Shown piece by piece: positions 55,485 through 63,604 of a stretch of 64,000 bases of DNA. The notes under the pieces are model-generated. The model was not told where the DNA came from, did no database searches, and saw only the letters and a list, made by a program, of their open reading frames with translations. This DNA is from Methylococcaceae bacterium (lineage in GTDB: Bacteria > Pseudomonadota > Gammaproteobacteria > Methylococcales > Methylomonadaceae), in NCBI GenBank assembly GCA_016715325.1, contig JADKAL010000014.1, forward strand, positions 1 through 64,000. The letters are read 5' to 3'. The number at the start of each line of letters is the position of its first letter. Position 1 is the stretch's first letter. A program made the position numbers and the translations under genes.

Positions 55485-55958
55485 TTAATGAATTTCGTTG
55501 GTAAATAAATTTCTGATGTTGGTTACGGTGTTTTCAGCGCCCTCTTCAATCGCCATACGAATAAGTTTTTCGAACGGACGCATAAATAATTCGAGTTCCA
55601 AAATTTCAAAGCAAAATTCCAATTCTGTGCAATTTTTATCCGCCGAACCGTTAAACTGGTAAGTATTTCTAAAAGGCTGATCGACACCGGATAACGTAAC
55701 TTTTTGCGGTGGATTGAATTCCGAAATTTCAAAAATCGATTCGACTTGCTGTCCGTATTCGACCCTTAATTGCTGGGCCTTGGCGCCAACAAATACGGAG
55801 TTTCCCGTTAAAGGTTTAAACTCGGTCACTTCCAACGCCCATTTGGGATAATTATCAAAAAACTTTTCTCCAACGAATCCGAAAACATGTTCTAACGGCT
55901 TGTTAATTTCTATGCTTGCTTTGCCTACTACAGGCTTTGACGCGTCGAAAGGGTACAT
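55485..55958 (-). CDS. SRPBCC (START/polyketide-cyclase-like) protein
   Basis: A 157-residue protein with the helix-grip fold of the SRPBCC superfamily. The N-terminal strand VVGKASIEINKPLEHVFGFVGEKFFDNYPKWALEV is the typical START-like opening, and the C-terminal helix RPFEKLIRMAIEEGAENTVTNIRNLF closes the ligand cavity. Such proteins bind hydrophobic ligands; the ligand here is not known. AGGAGAAAAAATT before the ATG is a clean ribosome site. It is the first gene of the operon with the LOV photoreceptor and the fatty-acid-hydroxylase-like enzyme. Confidence 0.85.
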   Translation of the reverse strand: MYPFDASKPVVGKASIEINKPLEHVFGFVGEKFFDNYPKWALEVTEFKPLTGNSVFVGAKAQQLRVEYGQQVESIFEISEFNPPQKVTLSGVDQPFRNTYQFNGSADKNCTELEFCFEILELELFMRPFEKLIRMAIEEGAENTVTNIRNLFTNEIH

Positions 55959-56273
55959 AATTTTTTCTCCTATCTAAATAAAACGCCGTCCTTGGCTTGT
56001 TTAGTTTCAAAATCGATGGATTCAATTTATCCACAATACCGAAATTGGCAAATTGAATACTTGAAAAAAGCGAATTTATTTTTGAATTGACTCGTGCAGG
56101 AATGTAACCATGAAATTCTTTCGGATTCGTCAGAAAATAATTTGAATAATTGTTTATTAAGGTTATAAATAATTGTCGCCAAATGAAGTTTGTATCCTGA
56201 CACGGATCTTCGTCCATACTCGGTACGAATTTTTGGGCTGCCGAGAACAATTATTAAAACAGCGGTGATTCGA

Positions 56274-56885
56274 GTGAAAAGATTCAGCAAGCAGAAGGTT
56301 TTTTTAAGTGTGTTAACTGTTCTCTCTTTCCTACAGAATTATGTTTTAGCCGATGATGCATCCACTCGTAAATCGTCTGTCGCCATTTTCGCCGGAGGGT
56401 GTTTCTGGTGTATGGAATCGCCTTTCGACGCCTTGCCGGGTGTTATTAAAACAACCTCAGGTTATACCGGCGGGAATGTGGATAAACCTTCCTACATAGA
56501 GGTGTCTGACGGCAAGACAGGACATTATGAAGCGGTTGAAGTCACCTACGATCCCAGCATTGTTACATACGAAAAACTTCTCGACGTCTTCTGGCATAAC
56601 ATCGATCCTTTCGATAAATCTGGGCAATTTTGCGACAAGGGCGATCAATACCGGGCCGTTATTTTTTATCGCGACGATAGCCAGATGCAATTGGCGAAAA
56701 CTTCACTGCAAACTGTTTCGGATAAACTCGGCGTTAAAGACTTAGCCACGGCCATTAAACCTGCAGGTATTTTTTACCCTGCAGAAGAGTATCATCAGAA
56801 TTATTATCTTAAAAATCCCTACACTTATAAATTTTATCGATATACTTGCGGACGCGATAACCAACTCCAGCAGATATGGGGTTGA
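56274..56885 (+). CDS. msrA: Exported peptide-methionine (S)-S-oxide reductase
   Basis: MsrA repairs methionine-S-sulfoxide in proteins. The active site is AIFAGGCFWCMESPFDALPGV with the nucleophile in GCFWC; further motifs are SGYTGG, GHYEAVEVTYDP, FCDKGDQYRAVIFY and the EEYHQNYYLKNP segment. A start at GTG 56274 gives MKRFSKQKVFLSVLTVLSFLQNYVLADD, a good signal peptide, so this copy acts in the periplasm. The frame is open further upstream to 56190 but that part lacks family likeness. A late cysteine (YTCGRD) may act in thiol recycling. Stands alone before xseA. Confidence 0.93.
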   Translation: MKRFSKQKVFLSVLTVLSFLQNYVLADDASTRKSSVAIFAGGCFWCMESPFDALPGVIKTTSGYTGGNVDKPSYIEVSDGKTGHYEAVEVTYDPSIVTYEKLLDVFWHNIDPFDKSGQFCDKGDQYRAVIFYRDDSQMQLAKTSLQTVSDKLGVKDLATAIKPAGIFYPAEEYHQNYYLKNPYTYKFYRYTCGRDNQLQQIWG

Positions 56886-57008
56886 AATAAAAATTGTCTC
56901 AACGTTAACTGCGAGGCTTTGTCAGCCTACATTTATCGCTCTTCACGATGGCCTTATCGAATTGGTATCGAGCATCAATAATCATTTGGTTTCTCAAATT
57001 AATTTCTT

Positions 57009-58346
57009 GTGACGCAAAAATCTTATACCGTTAGCGAACTAAATCGGCTAACGGCAGACTTATTAGCTAAGCATTTCCTGTCGATTTTAGTCGAAGGCGA
57101 AATCTCCAATCTGAGTATTCCCGCGTCAGGGCACTGTTACTTTACGCTCAAAGACGCTAACGCTCAGGTGCGTTGCGCCATGTTTCGCAGTCATCAGCGC
57201 AAACAGTCGGTCAAGCCGGAAAACGGTAAGCAAGTCGTTGTAAAAGCCCAAGTCAGTTTGTACGAACCTCGAGGCGATTACCAATTAATCGTCGAATCTA
57301 TAGAGGAGGCCGGCGACGGCGCGTTACGCCGGGCTTTCGATGCACTCAAACTCAAATTATCCGAAGAGGGTTTGTTCTCGTTAGCGCACAAAAAAAACTT
57401 ACCTACATTACCTAAAACGATTGGCGTCATTACGTCGCCTACTGGCGCGGCTATTCGCGATATATTGACGGTTTTACGAAGGCGATTTGCCGCAGTGCCT
57501 GTCATAATCTACCCGGTTGCAGTGCAAGGCGATAATGCTAAATACGACATAGCGAAAGCGATAGCTACCGCAAATTCGCTCAAACAATGCGATGTTTTGA
57601 TTCTTGCCCGCGGCGGCGGTTCGCTGGAAGATTTGTGGGCGTTTAACGAAGAAATGGTTGCGAGAGCCATTTTCGAGAGCGACATTCCGATAATTTCCGG
57701 CGTTGGACATGAAACCGATATTACCATCGCCGACTTTATCGCAGATTTACGGGCGGCAACGCCGTCGGCCGCAGCCGAGCATGCAACACCAGACCAACAC
57801 CAATGGCTCAATAAGTTCTCCGAATTCGAGAACCGCTTGAACAATCAACTGCAAAGACAGATCAGGCAAAAGCAGCAAAAACTGGATTGGTTGAATGGGC
57901 GATTGCTTCAACAACATCCCGAGCAAAAGCTTGTTCGCAATCGACAGCGTTTCAACGAACTTGAAGCGCGGCTCAATAGAATTATTCAGCAAAAGATGAC
58001 GAACGAACGCAGAAATGTCGAAAACTTGAATAATCGATTTTGGCGTTGTTCCCCTTTGCTCGCGATTCAGCGGAATCAACAGTATCAATTACAGTTAAAC
58101 GCGCGCTTAATTGCTGCCGCCAATAGGCGTTTAAACACCCTAAATCAACAATGGCTTAATGCAAGCCAAACATTGAATGCTATTAGCCCTTTGGCAACAT
58201 TATGCCGAGGTTATGCGATCGTGACGACGCAAACATCAGGCAAAATCATCAGAACGGTTGACGAAATTAAAGTAGGTGAAAAGGTCGTCACCCGATTAGC
58301 AACAGGAAGATTTACCAGCCAAATAAGCGAGGTACTTGATGATTAA
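57009..58346 (+). CDS. xseA: Exodeoxyribonuclease VII large subunit
   Basis: XseA with XseB degrades single-stranded DNA in both directions. The 445 residues include an N-terminal OB fold (LLAKHFLSILVEGEISNLSIPASGHCYFTLKD, VRCAMFR), the catalytic region IGVITSPTGAAIRDIL, LARGGGSLEDLWAFNEE and SGVGHETDITIADFIADLRAATPSAAAE, and a long glutamine-rich coiled coil before the C-terminal GYAIVTTQTSGKII. The start is GTG at 57009 (MTQKSYTVSELNRLTADLL). xseB is not adjacent. Confidence 0.97.
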   Translation: MTQKSYTVSELNRLTADLLAKHFLSILVEGEISNLSIPASGHCYFTLKDANAQVRCAMFRSHQRKQSVKPENGKQVVVKAQVSLYEPRGDYQLIVESIEEAGDGALRRAFDALKLKLSEEGLFSLAHKKNLPTLPKTIGVITSPTGAAIRDILTVLRRRFAAVPVIIYPVAVQGDNAKYDIAKAIATANSLKQCDVLILARGGGSLEDLWAFNEEMVARAIFESDIPIISGVGHETDITIADFIADLRAATPSAAAEHATPDQHQWLNKFSEFENRLNNQLQRQIRQKQQKLDWLNGRLLQQHPEQKLVRNRQRFNELEARLNRIIQQKMTNERRNVENLNNRFWRCSPLLAIQRNQQYQLQLNARLIAAANRRLNTLNQQWLNASQTLNAISPLATLCRGYAIVTTQTSGKIIRTVDEIKVGEKVVTRLATGRFTSQISEVLDD

Positions 58347-58478
58347 TTAGTTGACGCCCCAATTCATTTGCAACAGTGTTTTATTTGAAAGAAATAGTTT
58401 TCAAGCTTGATCGTGTTTTGGAAGATTAACGGTATTGTTAACTTAAATATAATCAATTTACTGAAGGACTCTAACATT

Positions 58479-58784
58479 ATGCAAATTATGTTCAACATTA
58501 AAAAAATAGCTTTTTTGGCATCGGTATTCATATCGATTGCCGGTTGCGCATCCGATCCTGCGCCGAAACCGGATCAACTTCTTTCCGGTGAAGCCATGCT
58601 TAGAGAAAGCCAAGGTATGGCCAATTTGGGAGAACGCTGGAATTCCGGTAAACAATTAGTCGATCGCGGCAATCTCATGGTCAGAGAAGGCGAAGCTAAA
58701 ATAGCCGAAGGAAATCGTTTGATTGACGAAGGTAATAAAATTATTCGCGAAAGCGAGGAAAATTACAAAAATATCAAAAAGTAG
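58479..58784 (+). CDS. Small lipoprotein with amphipathic EG-repeat helix
   Basis: A 101-residue lipoprotein. The signal FNIKKIAFLASVFISIAGC ends in a lipobox (IAGC). The mature part is highly charged and periodic: ERWNSGKQLVDRGNLMVREGEAKIAEG continues as NRLIDEGNKIIRESEENY, with a glycine about every seven residues between charged helix turns. This suggests a long amphipathic rod at the outer membrane, like small Lpp-type or tail-fibre-like spacers. GAAGGA at 58463-58468 fixes the ATG. An AATATAAT stretch at 58446-58453 could be a -10 box. I do not recognise a named family. Confidence 0.75.
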   Translation: MQIMFNIKKIAFLASVFISIAGCASDPAPKPDQLLSGEAMLRESQGMANLGERWNSGKQLVDRGNLMVREGEAKIAEGNRLIDEGNKIIRESEENYKNIKK

Positions 58785-59068
58785 TTACTGAAGAAAAAGA
58801 GACTTTAAATCGATCGCTTTTTTATAGGTAATCACACGTATATACGAGAACGTTCTATTCACTTAAATTATCCCCAACACTTCTAAAAAGTTTAAAAACG
58901 AAATTTAAACTTATCAACAAGATTTATAAATGTTGTTGTCAGAATTGAAGAAGTCTTTGTAGCCACACTTGTTGCGAAGCAAGGCCGGAAAGTCTCAGGT
59001 CTTTTTTAAATAAAAGATAGCTGGATTGCAAATTTTTAATATTTAAAAATATTGCAGTGGGAAAGAAA

Positions 59069-59620
59069 ATGAAATTACACGTATTTACTTTAATACTGGG
59101 TTGCTTTTTGTTAAGCGCTAACGCAAATGCGGCGTTTGTCGATGTGACTCTTACCCCGAAGGTTAATGCAGGTACCTTGAATCTGACCGGCGCATTAGGC
59201 TCAGTCACCGTTAAATTTAAAAGCGATTCAATCGTCGATCAAATCTGGTTTAGCAATAATCAGGCTGGCGATCTACACGATCAAAACCCAACTACGATTG
59301 GCGCAGCGATGGAACAGCAATTCGGTGTTAACGGGTTAGTAGCGTTAAACGACGGTTCGATTAGCGGAAATCGGGCAGAGATTAACACCATTAAGCCTTT
59401 TACTTACTTGGCGATTCATTTCGGCAGACACGAACTATTCTTTAAGTTTTTGACCGCCATTGATGAATTCGAAATAACAACCAGCGGTAGAGCGGCCGGG
59501 TTAAGCAATTTCAGAACATTCGGTACGCCGAGTCCGGTGCCTGTACCTGCAGCAGTATGGTTATTCGGCTCAGCCTTAGCGGGTTTAGGCGTATTTAAGC
59601 GTCGAAAAGCAGGTTTATAG
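59069..59620 (+). CDS. Secreted protein with VPVPAAVWLFGS-type sorting tail
   Basis: A 183-residue exported protein: signal peptide MKLHVFTLILGCFLLSANANA, a beta-sandwich-like middle (VDVTLTPKVNAGTLNLTG, GSVTVKFKSDSIVDQIWF), and the tail VPVPAAVWLFGSALAGLGVFKRRKAG with the proline signature, helix and basic end of PEP-CTERM / VPLPA-CTERM proteins. It shares only the tail with the protein at 11620. The region just upstream (about 58965-59030) has wording like the 3' half of a c-di-GMP riboswitch, but this is weak. A strong terminator follows. Function unknown; probably anchored in the surface matrix. Confidence 0.8.
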   Translation: MKLHVFTLILGCFLLSANANAAFVDVTLTPKVNAGTLNLTGALGSVTVKFKSDSIVDQIWFSNNQAGDLHDQNPTTIGAAMEQQFGVNGLVALNDGSISGNRAEINTIKPFTYLAIHFGRHELFFKFLTAIDEFEITTSGRAAGLSNFRTFGTPSPVPVPAAVWLFGSALAGLGVFKRRKAGL

Positions 59621-59644
59621 TTTTCTTGACTTGCGCGACTTTAC

Positions 59645-59671
59645 TAAAAAAGGAGCTTCGGCTCCTTTTTT
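59645..59671 (+). terminator. Rho-independent terminator after the second WLFGS-tail gene
   Basis: AAAAAAGGAGC and GCTCCTTTTTT form an 11-bp stem closed by a TTCG tetraloop, followed by TTTTTT within the stem and TAG. The A-run makes it usable on the minus strand as well. Confidence 0.92.
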
Positions 59672-59992
59672 AGTTGATTTTTGACACGGTCACTCTTTAT
59701 TTCGATTAAAAAAATACGAGACCGATGATGCACGATAATAAGATTGTAAGACAGATTAAATGGCGGATACGACGTGCTAAAAGTCATTAAAAGATTAAGG
59801 TTAGAATTTGCGCGACTAATCCGACCTGCCAAACCCCTTGGTAAATAATCGCTTCCAAGTCCCCGCGCCACGCAATTAAGTTAGAACAAAACTCTCGCGG
59901 GCAAAAAGGGAATAGAGGGGGAATTTTTCAATGAAGGGGACGCCTTTTCAAGGCTGAATTTTACGGTCAGTTTCAAAAGACTACAGTACAGC
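59672..59992. other. Gene-free interval
   Basis: Frames of up to 75 codons exist on the minus strand but lack ribosome sites and show no family likeness. I see no repeat or hairpin apart from the terminator at the left edge. Confidence 0.4.
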
Positions 59993-60277
59993 TTATTGAA
60001 ATTCATTAATATTTTCGTCGATTCCAGCTCCGCTTAAACGGCTCGGCGTCAACGTTTTTAGAACTGAGTCTGGCAATTCGAAGGCCGGTACATTCGAGTC
60101 ATCCAGGCTTGCAAATCGTTTGACCGATGCGTCGGTTTTCGTTGTTTGATACCGGCCCGGTCTTTTACTACGAAAATTGGATGAATAAACCCGTAATAGG
60201 TAGCCTGCCAACCCGCCGATAAAAAAATAGCTTAACGAAATCGGTGTTACTGTTTCTAAAATAGTTGTTATGTCCAT
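59993..60277 (-). CDS. Hypothetical single-helix membrane protein
   Basis: A 94-residue protein beginning MDITTILETVTPISLSYFFIGGLAGYLLRVY, one transmembrane helix with a short outer end, followed by a basic linker (NFRSKRPGRYQTTK) and a polar tail ending GAGIDENINEFQ. AAGGAG seven bases before the ATG supports translation. I know no family for it. It lies directly downstream of the amidase gene on the same strand, after a 68-base gap, so it may share its transcript. Confidence 0.6.
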   Translation of the reverse strand: MDITTILETVTPISLSYFFIGGLAGYLLRVYSSNFRSKRPGRYQTTKTDASVKRFASLDDSNVPAFELPDSVLKTLTPSRLSGAGIDENINEFQ

Positions 60278-60345
60278 CAATATTCTCCTTAAAGAAAAAT
60301 CTCCTCAAAATTGTTTATTCTTTCCGGTCAAAGGTACATGAAAGG

Positions 60346-61578
60346 CTACAATTTAGCCATTCTATTCATTTCGACAGGCTCCATTTTTTCTACGTAATTC
60401 AGGATGCCTTTGAAGATGGCATTCGCCATTTTAGTCTGATAACGATTACTCAATAAATTGAGTTCGTCCGACGGATTCGAGATATAAGCCGTCTCGACCA
60501 GAATAGAAGGGATATCAGGCGATTTTAACACCGCAAACCCCGCATTTTGGACGGAATCGTAATGCAGATCGCCGATATTTCTAAAATTTTTCAGTACTTT
60601 ATCGGCTAAGGTTGCACTGGCTTGTTGGGTAGCTGTTTGCGATAAGTCCAACAATACTGAGGCTAGCACTTCATCCTTGTCATCCAAGTTTACACCGCCG
60701 ACTTTCTCTTTGGCATTTTCACTGTTAGCCAGCCATCGCGCCGCTTCGTTCGATGCTCCGGTTCTGGATAAGGTATAGACGGATGCGCCTTTTACATCGG
60801 GATGGTCATAAGCGTCGGCATGGATCGATATAAATAAATCCGCACCGGCTTGCCGAGCGATCTTCATTCTTTCCCTTAGACCGACATAATAGTCGCCTTT
60901 ACGGACCAGCTTCGCTTTCATGCCTGCTTGTGCGTTGATAAATCCTTGCAATTTCTTGGCAATTGCCAGCGTTACTTGTTTTTCCTGCGTACCATTCGGC
61001 CCTCTTGCACCCGGATCGTCGCCGCCGTGACCAGCATCGATTGCAACAACAAATAGGCTTTTACCTTTTGCTTGTTTTGTATGACGTGACGCTAATTTTT
61101 CGCTTTCTTTATCGTCCGATGTTTGCTTGCCGACAAGATTGTCGCCGGATTTTTTGGTTTTGGCTCCGTTTGTCGGCGTTTGTTTGCTGGATAAATTAAC
61201 GACTAGGTGATGGCCGTCTGAATTTTTGGTCGCCAATTTATGGCTTTTGGCCGTTACAGTTTCTTTTAAATCGACGACGATACGTAAATCCGAGTCGTTT
61301 TTCGCGGCTGCCCGCATCTTTGAAAATAAAGGATGCGAATTGGAAGGCTGTTTTAAAGCCGCTTTGGATTCAGCATCTTTAATATCAATGACCAATCTGG
61401 ATGGATTATCCATCACAAAAACACGATGTTTAGGAGACTCCGTGACCTCTAAGACAATCTTCGATGTAGCGGCCTCGGACTCATAACGCACTGAATTTAC
61501 GCGTACTTGTTGACCGTGGCTTGTTGTTGACAACAGCAAACCGACGAATAGAAAAAATAATTTCTGACAATTCCACAT
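60346..61578 (-). CDS. amiB: N-acetylmuramoyl-L-alanine amidase with AMIN domain (AmiB/AmiC type)
   Basis: A periplasmic zinc amidase that splits septal peptidoglycan during cell separation. After the signal peptide (CQKLFFLFVGLLLSTTSHG) comes an AMIN targeting domain (VNSVRYESEAATSKIVLEVTE), a Lys/Ser-rich linker, then the Amidase_3 domain: VVAIDAGHGGDDPGARG (first His), the glutamate after NGTQEKQVTLA, FISIHADAYDHPDVKGASVY (second His) and SILVETAYISNPSDE (catalytic Glu). Start taken at MWNCQKL. Order nnr-tsaE-amidase is the classic gammaproteobacterial one, which supports AmiB. The last codons read through a short repeat-like CATTTCGACAGGCTC stretch on the plus strand. Confidence 0.92.
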   Translation of the reverse strand: MWNCQKLFFLFVGLLLSTTSHGQQVRVNSVRYESEAATSKIVLEVTESPKHRVFVMDNPSRLVIDIKDAESKAALKQPSNSHPLFSKMRAAAKNDSDLRIVVDLKETVTAKSHKLATKNSDGHHLVVNLSSKQTPTNGAKTKKSGDNLVGKQTSDDKESEKLASRHTKQAKGKSLFVVAIDAGHGGDDPGARGPNGTQEKQVTLAIAKKLQGFINAQAGMKAKLVRKGDYYVGLRERMKIARQAGADLFISIHADAYDHPDVKGASVYTLSRTGASNEAARWLANSENAKEKVGGVNLDDKDEVLASVLLDLSQTATQQASATLADKVLKNFRNIGDLHYDSVQNAGFAVLKSPDIPSILVETAYISNPSDELNLLSNRYQTKMANAIFKGILNYVEKMEPVEMNRMAKL

Positions 61579-61683
61579 AGCCGAATCCACAAGGTGATAA
61601 TTTTGTTTAGATTATAGCAATATGTTATTGTTTTTAAATATTTGATTCAAATTATTTTCGAAAACTTGCGAGAGTTCGCAAAA

Positions 61684-62091
61684 TTAAGCCATCTCCAATA
61701 AACGGCCGCTTCCTTGTAACGTTAGCGTAATCTCCAGGTTGGGATTAGGCAAATAGCCTTCGCCTTGATCCGGCCATTCGATGAAACAAATGCTGTTTTG
61801 ATTGAAATAATCTTTTATTCCAATATAGTCCAATTCTTCAGGGTCGTTAAGTCTATAAAGATCGAAATGGTATATTTTCCGGCTGTTAACTAAATATTCT
61901 TCAACAAGATTATAAGTCGGACTTTTAACCGTACCGCAATATCCGGCGGCGCGCAGATAGCCTCTCACCAACGTGGTTTTTCCTGCCCCTAATTGTCCTT
62001 TCAAGAAAACCACACTACCCGGCGATAATATTTGAAAAAGTTCGGCGCCGAATTGTTCGGTTTCTTCGGTATTTTGCAAGAGCTTTTGCAT
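61684..62091 (-). CDS. tsaE: tRNA threonylcarbamoyladenosine biosynthesis ATPase TsaE
   Basis: TsaE is the small ATPase of the complex that makes t6A37 in tRNA. The 135-residue protein has Walker A KGQLGAGKTTLVRGYL, the switch SPTYNLVEEYL, HFDLYRLNDPEELDYIG and the Trp motif IEWPDQGEGYLP. The ATG at 62091 overlaps the nnr stop by one base (TGATG), implying coupled translation. It is followed by the amidase gene after about 105 bases, so all three probably form one operon. Confidence 0.96.
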   Translation of the reverse strand: MQKLLQNTEETEQFGAELFQILSPGSVVFLKGQLGAGKTTLVRGYLRAAGYCGTVKSPTYNLVEEYLVNSRKIYHFDLYRLNDPEELDYIGIKDYFNQNSICFIEWPDQGEGYLPNPNLEITLTLQGSGRLLEMA

Positions 62092-63554
62092 CAATTAACC
62101 AATTGTCTTAAATAAGGCATCAAATCGCTTGCTAAGAGTCCGCGCTCGCCGCCTTGATCAACGGCGAGATCGGCAGCCATTCCGTGCAGGTAAGCACCCT
62201 GCTGCGCGGCGTCTTTTAAAGAAAAACCTTGCGCTACCAAACCGGCGATGACGCCGGCGAGTACATCGCCCATACCACCGGTCGCCATGCCCGGATTGCC
62301 GGTGGTTGAAACCGCTATTTCGCCTTTGCCGACGATAAGCGTACCGGAACCTTTGAGCACGACGATGCCGTCGTATTTCGCTTGAATTTTAGCGGCGGCA
62401 TCAAACCGGTCTTGTTGAATCGCCTCACTGGTTACATTTAATAATCGTGCAGCTTCGCCCGGATGCGGCGTTAATATCCAATGGGCTTTCTTTTCGGGTA
62501 TGTGAGCTAGCAAATTCAAACCGTCGGCATCAATGACCATGACTTTGGAGGCCTTAATTACCATCAGAAATAACTCTACCGCCCACTTACTTTGACCTAG
62601 ACCGGGTCCGACGAGAATAACGTTGGCTTTATCCACCAAAGGCTGCAATTGCGCGCTTGTTTCAACGCCATGACACATTAATTCGGGCCTGCCTATATTG
62701 AGAAAAGACGCATGCACCGGGTGGGTTGCAATACTCACTAAACCCGATCCGACACGTAACGCCGCCTCGCCTGCCATTCTTACCGCACCGGAATAACCTG
62801 AATCGCCGCCGACGATTAAAACATGTCCGCAATCGCCTTTGTGCGCGCATCGGGCGCGCGTAGGGATGCGTTTTTTTTCAATTCTGAAACTATTATTTAT
62901 CGTTTTATTAAATACCTCATCGGGTACCGATAAAGAGGCGTACACAATTTCACCGCAATAATTCGCCGCTAATCCGGTGTATAAACCCTGTTTCAATCCG
63001 ATAAACGTTACGGTGCAATCGGCATTGACGGCGCAGCCCAAAACACTGCCTGTATCCGAATTTAAGCCGGATGGAAGATCGACAGCAATTACATTGGCTT
63101 GACTAGAATTAATTGCTTGAATCGCTTGTGCGTAATCGTCCGTTACCGTCTTATTTAACCCTGTACCTAACAGGGCATCCACGATCACATCGGCTTTAAC
63201 GATTTGATCGACTTGGAACGGAACGACAATACCGCTCGCCTTGATATAATCCTGATAAGCAATCAATGCATTATCTTTTAAGTTTTTAGGATCGGAAAGC
63301 GTATAAACCGTCACTTTTAGACCGACAGCCTTGGCTAAACCGGCCACAATATAACCGTCCCCGCCGTTATTTCCTGAACCGCAAAATACGTTGACGGATT
63401 TCGTATTCGGCCATTTGATCATAAGATGCCTGAAAACGGCATTTCCGGCACGACTCATCAACTCAATGCCGGCTATACCGAAATCTTTAATTGCGATCCG
63501 GTCTAACTCTCGTACCTGAGCGGCGGTATATAGTTTTGTCGGTAGTTTCTGCAT
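62091..63554 (-). CDS. nnr: Bifunctional NAD(P)HX epimerase / ADP-dependent dehydratase
   Basis: Nnr repairs hydrated NAD(P)H. The N-terminal YjeF epimerase domain shows FCGSGNNGGDGYIVAGLAKA and VIVDALLGTGLNKTV. The C-terminal kinase-fold dehydratase shows VLIVGGDSGYSGAVRMAGEAALRVGSGLV, ILTPHPGEAARLL and GNPGMATGGMGDVLAGVIAGLVAQG. At 487 residues it is full length. It diverges from queG with about 50 bases between starts, so the two promoters share that space. First gene of the nnr-tsaE-amidase operon. Confidence 0.96.
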   Translation of the reverse strand: MQKLPTKLYTAAQVRELDRIAIKDFGIAGIELMSRAGNAVFRHLMIKWPNTKSVNVFCGSGNNGGDGYIVAGLAKAVGLKVTVYTLSDPKNLKDNALIAYQDYIKASGIVVPFQVDQIVKADVIVDALLGTGLNKTVTDDYAQAIQAINSSQANVIAVDLPSGLNSDTGSVLGCAVNADCTVTFIGLKQGLYTGLAANYCGEIVYASLSVPDEVFNKTINNSFRIEKKRIPTRARCAHKGDCGHVLIVGGDSGYSGAVRMAGEAALRVGSGLVSIATHPVHASFLNIGRPELMCHGVETSAQLQPLVDKANVILVGPGLGQSKWAVELFLMVIKASKVMVIDADGLNLLAHIPEKKAHWILTPHPGEAARLLNVTSEAIQQDRFDAAAKIQAKYDGIVVLKGSGTLIVGKGEIAVSTTGNPGMATGGMGDVLAGVIAGLVAQGFSLKDAAQQGAYLHGMAADLAVDQGGERGLLASDLMPYLRQLVN

Positions 63555-63604
63555 AATAGCGTTCTAATTTTGATTATTCTTGTTTTTATTTCTACAACCG
63601 ACAA

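Noticed and set aside
59644..59871. 75-codon minus-strand frame overlapping the terminator
   Set aside because: No ribosome site, overlaps the terminator hairpin, and has no recognisable domain.
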